Part shown: positions 22,291 to 29,546 of the stretch, piece after piece
How the letters are laid out: each line of letters begins with the position of its first letter
How positions within the stretch are numbered: position 1 is the first letter of the stretch
Assembly: GCF_049340185.1 (NCBI RefSeq)
Contig: NZ_JBMPPC010000007.1
Location: 1-64,000, forward strand
Source of the DNA: Undibacterium sp049340185
GTDB taxonomy: Bacteria > Pseudomonadota > Gammaproteobacteria > Burkholderiales > Burkholderiaceae_D
Direction: 5' to 3'
DNA: 64,000 nucleotides
Position numbers and translations under genes: made by a program
The notes under the pieces: model-generated
The model's input: the letters and a program-made list of their open reading frames with translations, nothing else
Told to the model about the DNA's origin: nothing
The model's database searches: none

Positions 22291-24882
22291 TTATTCTGTG
22301 GTGGGATCTGGTGGTTTCGGAGGTTCCGTTGGTTTTTGAGGCCTTGCTGGAGGAACCGAATTTGGTGGCAATGGCACGTGCGTACTACCTTTTCCACCTG
22401 GCTTGCCAGTTTTTGGGTCAAGAGGTTGTCCATTTGGCCCCGTCCAAACCCAATATCCATCTTCCAACCCAGGGACAGGACTATGCCCAGGTGGCATTAC
22501 GCGAATATTTTCACCATTTGCGGGATCGGTTCCTGGTGGATAAAAAATTTCTCCGCCTTTTGAGCCAGGTCGACTTTCCCAATCACCCGGAATTACCGGC
22601 GCTTGAGGAGGATTTGTATTGGGTTGAATATTTGTTGGGACTTTAGGGCCACTAGACTGCACAGGATCTTTATGAATCGCATCATATATTTTCCGTCCAA
22701 TCCAACCTCCCAATGCACCAGCACCAAGTCTCGTTGCAACATAAACGACTGCTGTATATTCCAGTCGGACTAGAACTAAGGCATTCCGTCCATCAGGGTC
22801 AACATACTTATACGGATTATTATTCGCATAAGTATATCGATTGAAACTTGCTCCAGTATTCGCATCAGTCAGCACTGGATCTTCACTCAGGAACCGAGCC
22901 GCCACAGGATCATAATACCGCTGCTGCATATACGTCAAACCGGTGTCAGCGTCATTCACATGCCCGGTAAATCCTATCGTCGGTGTATCACTCCCTGCTA
23001 CCGTCATGCCATAGGCTTCGTATTTGGTCTGGCTGATTCTTGTTCCGCTTGCGTTGGTTTTAGCGACCGGACTGCCTAGACCATCGGTGTGGATGTAGGT
23101 GATGACTTTGGTGCTACTTGCGACATTGACGACAAGACTGATGCTGGTACTGGCAACCGTCCCTGCTGGGGTTGGGGTGGCAGTTAGGCTGCCGCTGTAG
23201 GTGCCGGCTGTGGTTCCTGTGGTGGTGATGGTGACGCTGCCGCAACTGCTGTTGGCGTTGCAGGTGCTGGCGCCGACGACTTGGGCGCCGCTGATGCTAC
23301 TGTAGCTGATGCCAGTGGCGGTGGTTTGTCCTGTGTTACTTAAGGTGCAGGTGATGCTGGCGTTGGCGGGGGCTGTAACCGGGTTGTTGGTATTGAGGCA
23401 GTTGCTGAAGCTGAGGCTGGGGGCGCTGGCGGCGGTGACTTTGAAGTTGATGTTGGCACTGGCAGTGGTACTGGCGTTGAGGTTGTCTTTGACGGTGACG
23501 AGCCAGGTTTCGGTGAAGTTGTCATTGGCAACCAGACTGGCGCTGACGGTAGGGTTGCTGATGCTGGCGTTATTGATCGTGCTGCGAGTGCCTGCGGTTT
23601 TGCTCCAAGTGTAGGAGTAGGGGGCGGTGCCGCCATTGGGGGTGGCGGTGAGTTGCCCACTGGCGGTGCCGGCTGTGGCTAATGTGAGGTTGAGCGGACT
23701 AGGACTGATGACGGCGCTGAGAGCGGCGGCGACTGGGTTGACCGTGAGGTTGATGCCGGTGCTGCTGGCAGTGCCTGCAGGAATGGGGGTCGCGGTCAGC
23801 GTACCAGTATAAGAGCCTGCGCTCGTGGCGGTGGTGACTTTGACAGTGCCGCAGGTACTGTTGGGGCCACAGTTGGTGGGACCGGTGATGCTGGAATTGG
23901 CAATAGTGCTGTAGCTGATGCTGGTGATGGCGGTTTGTCCTGTGTTGCTTAAGGTGCAGCTGGTGCTGGCAGCGGCCGGACTGGTAGTCGGGGTGATGCT
24001 GCTGCAGTTGCTGAGACTCAGTGCTGGGGCTGTGGCGGCTGCGCTAACTGTCATGCTGACGGCTGCTGTGGCGGCGGTGCCTGCGGGACTGGGGGTGGCG
24101 GTGAGCGTGCCGGTGTAGCTGCCTGCGGCGGTGTTGCTGGTGAGGGCGATGGTGCCGCAGTTGTTGCTGCTGCCAGCACAGGTGCTGGGTTGACCGGATA
24201 GGGTGATGCCGGGAAGGCTGTTGTAGGTCACGCTGCTGGCGGTGGTTTGTCCTGTATTACTGAGGATGCAGCTTTGGCTGGCCGGTGTGGGGGCGGTGCT
24301 GGTGGTGCCGGTATTGCAGCTGAGGCTGAGCGCGGGAGGGGTTCCTCCAGCGATAGTTTGAAGATTTTCTGTGACGACGGTATCGCCATTGTCATTGCTG
24401 GCGGTGTAGGTACAGACAGACGGGTAATTGATCCATTGCGGATTGGCGACGCCATTAATCGTGCCGCCATTGCCAATGAGCTGTCCAGTGTCGGCATAGC
24501 CTGTTCCGGAGGAGACGCAGGTCCATTGCACACTGCCGGCGTCTGTGCTCCATAGCATGGTGTAGCCTTGTCCGGCGATCAGGGGTTTGGGTGTGCGCTG
24601 GATACTGAGTTTTGGTAAGCCTTGGACAACGGACGGTGTGGGGTTGTTGTCAATGACGCCGGGTGTGATGGCTGGTGTGAGTGCCGGTGTGATGGAGGTA
24701 CCGGGATTCGACGGTGTTCCCAGCTTACTGCCGGTGTTGGTCTGGGCTTGGGCGGTATTGTGCCCTGCGATCACATTGATGACACCACTGCTGAGTAGGA
24801 GGGCGATGGTGAGGACCGCGGCTTTGCTTAGAGAGCGTCGTGTCTTTGGCTGGGGCGTCGCTTTTAATGGCGTTCTTGGCAT
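22291..24882 (-). CDS. RHS-core polymorphic toxin with Ig-like repeats
   Basis: This 863-aa protein has a basic N-terminus, then a hydrophobic signal/anchor segment (about 20-40). Three similar ~100-aa beta domains, each with CTLSNTGQT-type and SYTGTLTATP-type motifs and paired Cys, occupy about 178-385 and 485-590. A different PKD/Ig-like domain lies between them. The RHS core follows (about 595-700): TYIHTDGLGSPVAKTNASG, GFTGHVNDADTGLTYMQQRY and NPYKYVDPDGR. The variable tip (about 720-863) is Gly/Pro-rich with GYWVWTGPNGQPLDP and GKGSTHVPLPP. The usual long YD-repeat shell is absent; only the final core is present. The tip's activity is unknown. The start lies 2 bp after the preceding frame's stop and lacks a clear ribosome site. 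Confidence 0.8.
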   Translation of the reverse strand: MPRTPLKATPQPKTRRSLSKAAVLTIALLLSSGVINVIAGHNTAQAQTNTGSKLGTPSNPGTSITPALTPAITPGVIDNNPTPSVVQGLPKLSIQRTPKPLIAGQGYTMLWSTDAGSVQWTCVSSGTGYADTGQLIGNGGTINGVANPQWINYPSVCTYTASNDNGDTVVTENLQTIAGGTPPALSLSCNTGTTSTAPTPASQSCILSNTGQTTASSVTYNSLPGITLSGQPSTCAGSSNNCGTIALTSNTAAGSYTGTLTATPSPAGTAATAAVSMTVSAAATAPALSLSNCSSITPTTSPAAASTSCTLSNTGQTAITSISYSTIANSSITGPTNCGPNSTCGTVKVTTATSAGSYTGTLTATPIPAGTASSTGINLTVNPVAAALSAVISPSPLNLTLATAGTASGQLTATPNGGTAPYSYTWSKTAGTRSTINNASISNPTVSASLVANDNFTETWLVTVKDNLNASTTASANINFKVTAASAPSLSFSNCLNTNNPVTAPANASITCTLSNTGQTTATGISYSSISGAQVVGASTCNANSSCGSVTITTTGTTAGTYSGSLTATPTPAGTVASTSISLVVNVASSTKVITYIHTDGLGSPVAKTNASGTRISQTKYEAYGMTVAGSDTPTIGFTGHVNDADTGLTYMQQRYYDPVAARFLSEDPVLTDANTGASFNRYTYANNNPYKYVDPDGRNALVLVRLEYTAVVYVATRLGAGALGGWIGRKIYDAIHKDPVQSSGPKVPTNIQPNTNPPQAPVIPGDWESRPGSKGGEIFYPPGTDPANGENIRVMPPGHSPVPGLEDGYWVWTGPNGQPLDPKTGKPGGKGSTHVPLPPNSVPPARPQKPTEPPKPPDPTTE

Positions 24883-24884
24883 TG

Positions 24885-25520
24885 TTAGCGGATTACAGTA
24901 ACCGCATCTATTTGAGTATCGTCTTGAACTAATCGCAACTGTTTTAACAACTGACTATTGAGATCCCATTCAATAACGGTGTTCTGAAGTTTCATGTTTT
25001 CGGTTGAGAATTCACCATTAAGAAATAAAGGAGTTCTCATCTCCACACATTGGCTCGTCTCCAACCGAACTATCTTAACACTATGTAAAAATGCCTCAAA
25101 GAGATCTAAATTAAATATTTCCTCTTGGGTGTTTATTATTACTTCGTCATGAAATTCAATTAAATTATTCGGTATATTTATTACCTCGTCAGTTAAATGG
25201 CTAAACAAAACTAAAAGATTTTGCGATTTTTCCAAACGGCTCCGATCAATGCAATAAAACCTATTTAGCCAATCAAACGCGAAGGGGATAAATTGACCTG
25301 CATAATAGGGAAATATCTCAGCAATTTTGTCTTTTCATATTGATATTTCATCTATTTTCAATATTCTATAAAGTCCAGAATTGAAGGAAGCGCCCTCAAA
25401 TAAATTAAACAACTCAGACAGCCCATCAATATCAGCAAACTCAATCGATAGGGAATTCTTTTCTAAAGAATTTTTATTTGGTTGATCTTTTTTAAATTGT
25501 TTTTGAAAATTTTCATACAT
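24885..25520 (-). pseudogene. Tdi1/DUF1851-like immunity protein with in-frame TGA
   Basis: Two listed pieces, 25335-25520 and 24885-25235, are in the same frame and make one 211-codon protein interrupted by a single TGA at 25335-25337. Before the stop it reads GASFNSGLYRILKIDEISI; after it KDKIAEIFPYYAGQFIPFAF, DWLNRFYCIDR and NNLIEFHDEVI. This is the pattern of GAD-like/DUF1851 (Tdi1-type) immunity proteins (PFxYDWLGR...D, IPxxFxxFHxE). A Trp is usual at the stop position, so TGG to TGA is likely. It follows the orphan RHS tip and would have been its immunity gene. Confidence 0.7.
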
Positions 25521-25550
25521 ATCTTTTACACCTCTATGTTTATTTGATTT

Positions 25551-26150
25551 TTACATCCCTATTATCGGAACCTGACGAAATTTTCCCGGTGGCGGTCTAT
25601 TTTCGTATGGAGCTTTAGCAGGAACTTTAGCTTCGTGCAAAGTATCTATAAAAATATCAATCGCTGTTTTAATATCACCTATTGGAGATATGTCTACGGC
25701 AAATTCAGCAACATCGGTGATTGTAATGTTTGATGCGGCTGACGCTGTTTCCGCGTAGAGAAGTGTTACCGCTGTAACGATAGTCCCATATGGAGCGTTT
25801 CTTAATTGGTTACCTATTTGAGAGCCAAAACTTCTGTTCACTGAAGAGTCTAAAGGACCTAAATTGCTAAGCTCGTTTCCGCTACCAAGTTGCTTATCAA
25901 GTTTGTGATCAACATCCTTTCCCTTTTCCACCGTTCCTTCGAAGAAACTTTTTGCAGATGGTCCCTTTTTTATCGGAGTTTTGCTAGCAAGCCCTTCTGC
26001 TGCTGATTTGCTTAAATGAGCCGCTTTCGCTTCTGCCTCAATAATTTGAGCTTTATTCCATGTGTTTTTAATTTTGATAAATAATTCAATCGTTTTTTCT
26101 GTAGATTTCGGACTTCTACCATCGGGATCAACGAATGAATAAGGTTTGTT
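25551..26150 (-). pseudogene. Orphan RHS C-terminal tip
   Basis: The frame opens just after a stop near 26170 and begins NKPYSFVDPDGR, the end of an RHS core (26115-26150). It then continues for about 190 residues of a tip domain. No ATG or ribosome site is present at the beginning; the first possible internal start is a GTG at 25931. The tip has a Lys/Ala-rich helical part, a hydrophobic stretch (YGTIVTAVTLLYAETASAAS) and ends GKFRQVPIIGM. This is a displaced toxin tip of the kind RHS loci keep as cassettes. Toxic activity cannot be inferred. Confidence 0.7.
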
Positions 26151-26161
26151 AAGGACACAAA

Positions 26162-26374
26162 ATGTACGCCATCTTTAAGCATATCAAATTAATTGCCTTG
26201 CAAGACTTACGACTTTATTTCGCTCCATTTATTGGGGCTGTTAAGGCAGTAAAAGTCGAATTAGCTCGCCCTAAAAGATCGGGCATCAAAAACATCGTTG
26301 CAGATGACATCCGATTATTTTTCTCTCCTTTAATAGGAGCTATCGATGAAATTAAACGAGAACTTAAGCGATGA
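26162..26374 (+). CDS. Small protein with duplicated 20-residue motif
   Basis: A 70-aa frame with AAGGA (26151-26155) 6 nt before the ATG. It consists of two copies of one motif: DLRLYFAPFIGAVKAVKVEL (about 15-34) and DIRLFFSPLIGAIDEIKREL (about 48-67), consensus DxRLxFxPxIGAxxxxKxEL. Each half is amphipathic. No known family is recognised. It is divergent from the orphan RHS tip, and its ribosome site overlaps the start of that frame. The preserved repeat and good ribosome site suggest it is translated. Confidence 0.5.
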   Translation: MYAIFKHIKLIALQDLRLYFAPFIGAVKAVKVELARPKRSGIKNIVADDIRLFFSPLIGAIDEIKRELKR

Positions 26375-26416
26375 TTTGCGTCTAAGTAGCTACCCAATGG
26401 TGAGCATGCATTATCG

Positions 26417-26656
26417 ATGCTTGCGATGGATTCTATGCGACGTGGAAGTAAAAACAAAGGGATTCGACAAGATGTAGTGAAATGGTTAAAATCCGCGGAA
26501 ATTGCCTCAGACATAAAAATTGTGTCGCTGTCAGATAGATATTTTGAAATTCATGTACAGCATCCAATTACCAAAGAATACGCAAATTTCGCAGATGTGG
26601 GATATGGAAATAGCCAAGTAATACCGGTACTTGTCGCAGGATTAAATTGCGTAGTG
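26417..26656 (+). pseudogene. AAA-family ATPase fragment (OLD/DUF3696-like)
   Basis: About 80 codons match the C-terminal part of an AAA_15/DUF3696-type ATPase: KWLKSAEIASDIKIVSLSD, then NFADVGYGNSQVIPVLVAGL, which corresponds to the conserved ADVGxGxSQVLPV region. Walker A and the rest of the protein are absent. It is joined at about 26657 to the zeta-toxin remnant in another frame, so this is a recombination junction. Confidence 0.65.
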
Positions 26657-26657
26657 G

Positions 26658-26915
26658 GAGGGCGAATGGCAAAAAGCAGGCTATCGCGTCAAACTCATTT
26701 TTCTGCAATTAGTGAGCACCGAAGAAGCCATGGCCCGTGTCGCACAACGAGTAAAACAAGGTGGTCATCACATCTCCGAAGACGTGATACGACGCCGCTT
26801 TGTTGCTGGCAAGAATAATTTTGAACAACTCTATGCGCCTATCGTGGACGCTTGAGCTTTTTATGACAATGCCGGTTCCGTACCGGTCCTCATGGACTGG
26901 AACGAGCAAGTATAA
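26658..26915 (+). pseudogene. Zeta-toxin-like kinase, C-terminal remnant
   Basis: The frame reads EWQKAGYRVKLIFLQL, MARVAQRVKQGGHHISEDVI, RRRFVAGKNNFEQLYAPIVDA, then TGA at 26853, then AFYDNAGSVPVLMDWNEQV and TAA. This is the 3' third of the zeta-toxin/AAA_33 family that phosphorylates UDP-sugars or similar substrates. A Trp is expected at the TGA (VDxWxxYDN), so this is again a TGG to TGA change. The P-loop half is missing. Confidence 0.7.
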
Positions 26916-27061
26916 ACAAGCAACCCATAGCACAAGCCAAGGACCGCGATTTGCGCCTTTCTCAGGTCGCCATGCAAAGAGCCGCGAAGCGTGCGCAGTA
27001 TCTGGCAAAAGCAACTGGCACTGCGATTGTCATCAGTCGTGAGGCGTCATTGAACACCTAA
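26912..27061 (+). pseudogene. Small partner gene of the zeta-toxin remnant, start codon lost
   Basis: The frame reads INKQPIAQAKDRDLRLSQVA, then MQRAAKRAQYLAKATGTAIV and ISREASLNT, ending TAA at 27059. Small helical proteins of this sort commonly follow zeta-like toxins. The expected ATG is ATA (26912-26914), which overlaps the toxin's TAA. One G to A change in an ancestral ATGA overlap would explain both. An internal ATG at 26971 lacks a ribosome site. Confidence 0.45.
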
Positions 27062-27121
27062 CACCTAAACCGCAAGAAAATATGACACCGAAATAGACAC
27101 GAATGTTGAAAATCTCTTTGC

Positions 27122-27152
27122 CTGTGGTGCAATTCCGTCCCGGGCCACCAAG
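27122..27152 (+). repeat. attR: copy of the tRNA-Phe 3' end
   Basis: The 31-nt segment matches 18120-18150 with four differences, all in the T-arm half. Only the 3' end is present; there is no tRNA body, so it is the far boundary of the island. Confidence 0.85.
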
Positions 27153-27157
27153 TATTG

Positions 27158-27197
27158 AAGCCGTTTAACAAAGAAATTTGTTAAACGGCTTTTTTTT
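27158..27197 (+). terminator. Intrinsic terminator, probably the original tRNA-Phe terminator
   Basis: AGCCGTTTAACAAA pairs with TTTGTTAAACGGCT around a short loop, followed by a run of T. It begins 6 bp after attR, about where a tRNA-Phe terminator would sit if the island were removed. Confidence 0.9.
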
Positions 27198-27320
27198 GCA
27201 TCCCCGTCCCAACAAACAAATCTGTCACATCACGCCCCACTTTCTATTTTCACAAGCTAGATGCATACTAGGCACCTAGCCAGCACACGTCCTCCGCAGC
27301 AAAATCACCTGGAAAATCTC

Positions 27321-28067
27321 ATGACAAAGCGTTTCGTTTTGCTCTTTTTTCTTTTGGCTGTCAGCCTGAACGTATGGGCTGATCCTGGTTATTATGTGGT
27401 GACAGTGTATGACAACAAGGATGAGAAATCGCTTGATTACCGGTATTGGGCGGTCAGTCGTGCTAACGGTGCGGAGACAATCTGGCCCGAGCTGGGGTTT
27501 GGGTATGGCGTTACTGCGCGTTGGTACACCGAGCTATATGCGAGCGCTATCGGGACGTCGAAATCAGATCTTAAACTTAGTACCTGGAACTGGCAGAACG
27601 ATTATCAGTTGACGCAGGGACAGTATCCGGTCGACCTCGCTTTGCACACTAACTTTATTCGTCCGCATGATACTGCCGATGGGTATACGTTTGAATTTGG
27701 CCCTGCGTTGCAAACGGATATGGGCAAGGTGCGCTTGAACGGTAATGTCTTTTTTGAGCGTAGCTTTGCGTCGGAAGAATCTTATGGCAACGGACAAGCT
27801 AATGCGACGCAAATGAAATATCAGTGGCAGGTCAAATACCGTTGGATACCGTCCTTCCATATTGGTTTACAGGGATTTGGTGAACTCGGCGACTGGGATC
27901 ATTGGGCGTCGCGTGATCAGCAGTCGCATCGTATCGGGCCTGCTTTATTTGGGTCATTTGAACTGATGTCCTCGACTAAATTTGCTTATCAGGCTGCATA
28001 TTTGAAGGGCTCTGTTTATGGCAAACACGCTGACATGTTCACGATGCGTTTGCAGCTTCTGTTTTAA
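27321..28067 (+). CDS. Predicted outer-membrane beta-barrel protein
   Basis: A 248-aa protein with a signal peptide (MTKRFVLLFFLLAVSLNVWA, cleavage before DPGYY). Alternating aromatic/hydrophobic strands follow throughout, and the C-terminus MFTMRLQLLF ends in Phe, the usual signature of outer-membrane barrels. The start at 27321 is chosen because GGAAAA precedes it and the signal peptide begins there; an upstream ATG at 27261 would add 20 residues before the signal. The family is not recognised. It lies 61 bp before a secreted amidohydrolase gene in the same direction, so cotranscription is plausible. Confidence 0.75.
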   Translation: MTKRFVLLFFLLAVSLNVWADPGYYVVTVYDNKDEKSLDYRYWAVSRANGAETIWPELGFGYGVTARWYTELYASAIGTSKSDLKLSTWNWQNDYQLTQGQYPVDLALHTNFIRPHDTADGYTFEFGPALQTDMGKVRLNGNVFFERSFASEESYGNGQANATQMKYQWQVKYRWIPSFHIGLQGFGELGDWDHWASRDQQSHRIGPALFGSFELMSSTKFAYQAAYLKGSVYGKHADMFTMRLQLLF

Positions 28068-28128
28068 CTGTGATTGTCGTTCCACTACCTCGCTAATTCA
28101 GCGCCGAACATCCTTTTGGAGAAACTAT

Positions 28129-29442
28129 ATGAGTGTACGTTTGTCGTCTTTCGCTGTTGTATTCCATGTGGCTCAACAATTTATTCTTGGCGTCTCGCTG
28201 ATGACCGTATCGGCCATCGGTATATCCGGTGAGACTCCCCAACCTCTGATCGCGGTGAAAGCGGCGCACATGTTAAATGTCAACGACGGCACTTTCATTG
28301 ACCAGGCCATCGTACTGATACGTGGCGATAAAATTATCGCCGCTGGTAACAAGGTACAAATTCCTGAAACAGCACAAATCATTGACTTGGGAGATAAAAC
28401 ACTATTACCCGGCCTGATCGATATGCATACGCATCTGACGGCAGATCCCGAGAACAGCGGCTACTCTAGTATTGCACTGTCCGTACCCAGACAGACCTTG
28501 ATCGGCGCACGCAATGCCCGGCTCACCCTGAATGCAGGATTTACTACGGTTCGCGATGTTTATGCCGAGGCTTACTCGGATGTTGGCTTGCGTGACGCGA
28601 TCAATGCGGGGGACATCCCTGGCCCGAGGATGATGGCGTCTGGTCCTGGCATGGGAATTACGGGAGGTCATTGCGACGATACGATGCACGCGCCGGAATA
28701 TCGCCTGACATCTGGCGGCACTGCGGATGGTGTCGCGGCCGTCACGCAAAAAACCCGCGAGATCATCAAGTATGGCGCCAGTGTAATCAAGATTTGTGCA
28801 ACCGGCGGCGTACTTTCATTTGGAGACGATCCCAAAGCATCGCAATATACGCTGGAAGAGATGAAAACTATCGTCAGCGAGGCTCATCGATTAGGTAAAA
28901 AAGTGGCAGCACATGCCCACGGTGGCGACGGTATCAGACTTGCCGTACTGGCTGGCGTGGATTCAATTGAACATGGCTCCTACATCGATGACGAAGGTAG
29001 CAAGCTGATGAAGGAACATAAGACCTGGCTAGTGCCGACCTTGTATCTGGGCGACTGGCTCATCCAGCATGCGGAAGAAATCAAATTACCTAAAGCTTTG
29101 CTAGAAAAAGCCAAAATCGTCCTGCCAGATGCCCGCAAGCACGTCGCTCGTGCAGTAAGTCTAGGCGTACCGATTGCGTTTGGTACCGATGCTGGCGTGT
29201 ATCCACACGGCCTGAATGCGAGAGAGTTTGCTGTGTATGTGCAAATCGGCATGACGCCCATTCAGGCGATCAGATCAGCGACCATTAACGCATCAAAGCT
29301 ACTTGGCTGGGAAGATCAGGTAGGCTCGATTGATGTCGGAAAATTTGCCGACATGATCGCAGTAGATGGAAATCCTTTAAAAGATGTGACTGAGTTAGAA
29401 CGGGTTAAATGGGTGATGAAAGCTGGTGCGGTGATCCGATAA
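28129..29442 (+). CDS. Secreted metal-dependent amidohydrolase
   Basis: A 437-aa protein of the imidazolonepropionase-like/Xaa-Pro dipeptidase group of amidohydrolases. The binuclear metal site is visible: DMHTHL (HxH), the Lys region ASVIKICATGG, AAHAHGGDG, DSIEHGSYI and FGTDAGVYPHG. A signal peptide (about residues 1-34) indicates a periplasmic location. The ATG at 28129 has TTTTGGAG 8 nt upstream and is preferred over an in-frame ATG at 28018 that overlaps the previous gene. Members hydrolyse cyclic amides or dipeptides; the substrate is not known. Confidence 0.88.
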   Translation: MSVRLSSFAVVFHVAQQFILGVSLMTVSAIGISGETPQPLIAVKAAHMLNVNDGTFIDQAIVLIRGDKIIAAGNKVQIPETAQIIDLGDKTLLPGLIDMHTHLTADPENSGYSSIALSVPRQTLIGARNARLTLNAGFTTVRDVYAEAYSDVGLRDAINAGDIPGPRMMASGPGMGITGGHCDDTMHAPEYRLTSGGTADGVAAVTQKTREIIKYGASVIKICATGGVLSFGDDPKASQYTLEEMKTIVSEAHRLGKKVAAHAHGGDGIRLAVLAGVDSIEHGSYIDDEGSKLMKEHKTWLVPTLYLGDWLIQHAEEIKLPKALLEKAKIVLPDARKHVARAVSLGVPIAFGTDAGVYPHGLNAREFAVYVQIGMTPIQAIRSATINASKLLGWEDQVGSIDVGKFADMIAVDGNPLKDVTELERVKWVMKAGAVIR

Positions 29443-29546
29443 TCTGACCAGATTCGCTTAATAGAACTGCTTAAAAATACGCCTGCTTGGACACTTAGTT
29501 ACTTAGCAAATTAGTTGCGGTGCAAATAGTTTTACATTCATGATGA

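Larger units (their letters stand above)
18120..27152. mobile_element. Genomic island integrated at tRNA-Phe
   Basis: About 9 kb bounded by a direct repeat of the tRNA-Phe 3' end. It contains a tyrosine-recombinase catalytic fragment next to the tRNA, a second recombinase C-terminus and a long gene-free repeat region. It also contains RHS/polymorphic-toxin genes with immunity-like genes and several broken genes. Content, tRNA-end duplication and AT-rich genes amid GC-rich host genes all indicate horizontal acquisition. The missing intact integrase and the many pseudogenes suggest it is no longer self-mobile. Confidence 0.88.

Noticed and set aside
22311..24901. Several plus-strand frames of 60-110 codons opposite the RHS gene
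   Set aside because: They are antisense shadows of the GC-rich, repeat-coding Ig domains; their low-complexity Leu/Val/Gly/Ala translations have no ribosome sites and mirror the repeats of the real gene.
26417..26818. A single 133-aa plus-strand protein
   Set aside because: The first part matches an AAA ATPase and the rest is an out-of-frame reading of a zeta-toxin remnant, so it is a junction of two pseudogenes.
24885..26915. Use of TGA as a tryptophan codon in island genes
   Set aside because: The intact RHS gene and all other genes encode Trp with TGG and terminate normally; the TGA positions are better explained as nonsense mutations in decaying genes.
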